In this document: positions 4,805 through 5,876 of the stretch, in pieces
Position numbering within the stretch: position 1 is the stretch's first letter
How the letters are laid out: every line of letters starts with the position of its first letter
Origin: Syntrophorhabdaceae bacterium
Lineage (GTDB): Bacteria > Desulfobacterota > Syntrophorhabdia > Syntrophorhabdales > Syntrophorhabdaceae
Direction of reading: 5' to 3'
NCBI GenBank assembly: GCA_026415015.1
Contig: JAOAHW010000139.1
Coordinates: 1-5,876 of the forward strand
Length of the DNA: 5,876 bases
Notes under the pieces: generated by a model
Databases searched by the model: none
The model's input: the letters and a program-made list of their open reading frames with translations, nothing else
Told to the model about the DNA's origin: nothing
Program-made: the position numbers and the translations under genes

Positions 4805-5876
4805 GCCTTTGTCTTTTTGGTCTCTATATTCCTTGCTATCTCTCTCACATCCTGTGACCTATCTCTACTACATACAAGGACCCCATCCCTTGATGCCACT
4901 ATCACAAGATTAGTAACCCCCATGACCCCTACCTTGATATCATCTGTATATACCACAGAGCCCTCTGTATCTATGAGGATGGCATCACCGTGGATATAAT
5001 TGCCCCTCTCGTCGGTCTCCATTATCCGAAGTAGGGCCTGCCATGTCCCTATGTCATCCCATGTAAACTCGCCCTTTAACATGAGAACATTTTCTGCCTT
5101 TTCCATGAGCCCATAATCTATGGATTTTTTTGGTAGACCCCTATATACATCGTCTAAACCACCTTTAGTCCCTGCATCCATTATATCTTTTATCCGCATG
5201 AGGCCATCGTGGAGCTCAGGCATATGGCATTCAATGCCCTTTAAGACAGTGTCTACCTTCCAGATAAAGATGCCGCCATTCCAGAAATAATCACCCTCTT
5301 CTATATACTTAATGGCTGTTGTAAAATCCGGCTTTTCAACAAATCTATCTACCCTGTAGCAATGGACACCTTCATGTGAATCAAAGACCTCATGGGCCTT
5401 TATATAACCATAACCTGTCTCAGGTCTTGTTGGCTTGATACCTATTGTAACCAGATGGCTTCCTTTTCTCGCAAAGAAGACAGCATTTATTAATGTCCTG
5501 TTAAAGCCATCCACATCTATAACATACTGGTCTGCTGGCAGTGTTATCATTATGGCGTTATTATTTTTATTAGAGAGGGTTAAGGCTGAAAGGCCAATAC
5601 ATGCTGCAGTGTCTCTACCCTCTGGCTCTATGATAAAGTTCTCATCAGGGAGCCCTTCAAGCTGCTGCCTGGCAACATCAAGATGTCTCCTGCCAAGGAC
5701 AACAAAGATCCTGTCTCTGGGCAGTATCTTATTTACCCTTTCTACTGTAAGCTGGATAAGGGAATTATTGTTTATAATCTTTATAAATGGTTTGGGTGCA
5801 AACTCTGTGCTTATAGGCCAGAACCTCTCTCCTTTGCCACCTGCCATGATTACAGCATAGGTGTCCTCTAATATCT
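4801..5876 (-). CDS. manC: Mannose-1-phosphate guanylyltransferase (GDP-mannose pyrophosphorylase), N-terminus cut by the window edge
   Basis: Makes GDP-mannose from mannose 1-phosphate and GTP in the cytoplasm, the donor for polysaccharide, LPS and glycoconjugate synthesis. The nucleotide-binding signature AVIMAGGKGERFWPIS with APKPF is at the visible N-terminus. Counting from the Met at 5847, later motifs are GRDTAACI (77-84), LPADQ (103-107, where SDH is common), TGYGYI (144-149), FVEKP (169-173), YFWNGGIF (187-194), IDYGLMEK (243-250) and FTWDDIGTW (261-269). The Met at 5847 is internal, because it sits inside the AVIMAGG strand and the frame stays open to the window edge (ILEDTYAVI precedes it), so the true start lies beyond 5876. 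At about 360 residues it is the single-domain form, without the C-terminal phosphomannose isomerase cupin of the roughly 480-residue bifunctional enzymes. Its TGA overlaps the ATG of the ATPase gene. A related sugar-nucleotide substrate cannot be fully excluded. Confidence 0.92.
   Translation of the reverse strand, partial: ILEDTYAVIMAGGKGERFWPISTEFAPKPFIKIINNNSLIQLTVERVNKILPRDRIFVVLGRRHLDVARQQLEGLPDENFIIEPEGRDTAACIGLSALTLSNKNNNAIMITLPADQYVIDVDGFNRTLINAVFFARKGSHLVTIGIKPTRPETGYGYIKAHEVFDSHEGVHCYRVDRFVEKPDFTTAIKYIEEGDYFWNGGIFIWKVDTVLKGIECHMPELHDGLMRIKDIMDAGTKGGLDDVYRGLPKKSIDYGLMEKAENVLMLKGEFTWDDIGTWQALLRIMETDERGNYIHGDAILIDTEGSVVYTDDIKVGVMGVTNLVIVASRDGVLVCSRDRSQDVREIARNIETKKTKA

Noticed and set aside
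3516..4999. Short plus-strand open frames of 60-69 codons opposite the ATPase and guanylyltransferase genes
   Set aside because: All are mirror frames of intact conserved genes and show no independent coding signal.
5845..5847. ATG at 5847 as the true start of the guanylyltransferase
   Set aside because: It lies within the conserved AVIMAGG strand, the frame continues open to the window edge, and no ribosome binding site is suitably placed.
5435..5871. Plus-strand open frames of 141 and 62 codons opposite the guanylyltransferase gene
   Set aside because: They are antisense shadows of a strongly conserved enzyme, with no family-like motifs and no promoter or ribosome binding site context.

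Overview
The window appears to come from a Gram-negative bacterium: it encodes a signal-peptide-bearing outer-membrane porin that ends in a terminal Phe. Strong AGG-rich Shine-Dalgarno sequences, AT-leaning intergenic DNA and heavy ATA (Ile) and AGG (Arg) codon use would fit an anaerobic Desulfobacterota- or Nitrospirota-type organism. That placement is an impression from codon use and protein style, not a proof. No rRNA, tRNA, CRISPR array, insertion sequence or phage gene is visible.

Layout, left to right. (1) Positions 1-1082, minus strand: a two-gene c-di-GMP signalling unit. A 139-residue receiver-like protein without the phosphorylation residues (663-1082) lies just upstream of an EAL-domain phosphodiesterase (1-630), which runs off the left edge. 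A candidate promoter lies directly ahead of the pair. (2) 1139-1170: a clear A-tract/G5-C5/T-tract intrinsic terminator ends the next gene. (3) 1176-2468, minus strand: a 430-residue DcaP-like porin with a near-perfect ribosome binding site. (4) 2469-2723: an AT-rich divergent intergenic region with promoter candidates on both strands, two of which interlock. (5) 2724-3260, plus strand: two small unrecognised genes in one operon, a 96-residue hydrophobic protein and a 76-residue protein with five cysteines. (6) 3272-5876, minus strand: a ComM/YifB-type Mg-chelatase-like AAA+ ATPase. It is translationally coupled through an ATGA overlap to an upstream mannose-1-phosphate guanylyltransferase, which is cut by the right edge.

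How the parts work together: the guanylyltransferase would supply GDP-mannose for polysaccharide or glycan synthesis, and EAL proteins hydrolyse c-di-GMP, which commonly controls matrix and motility. No direct link between the two blocks can be shown here. The ComM-like protein belongs to a family that drives branch migration during natural transformation.

There is no convincing evidence of a new defence or mobile system. The least explained parts are the receiver-like/EAL pair, the two small plus-strand genes, and the 11-bp tandem repeat where that operon meets comM/yifB.
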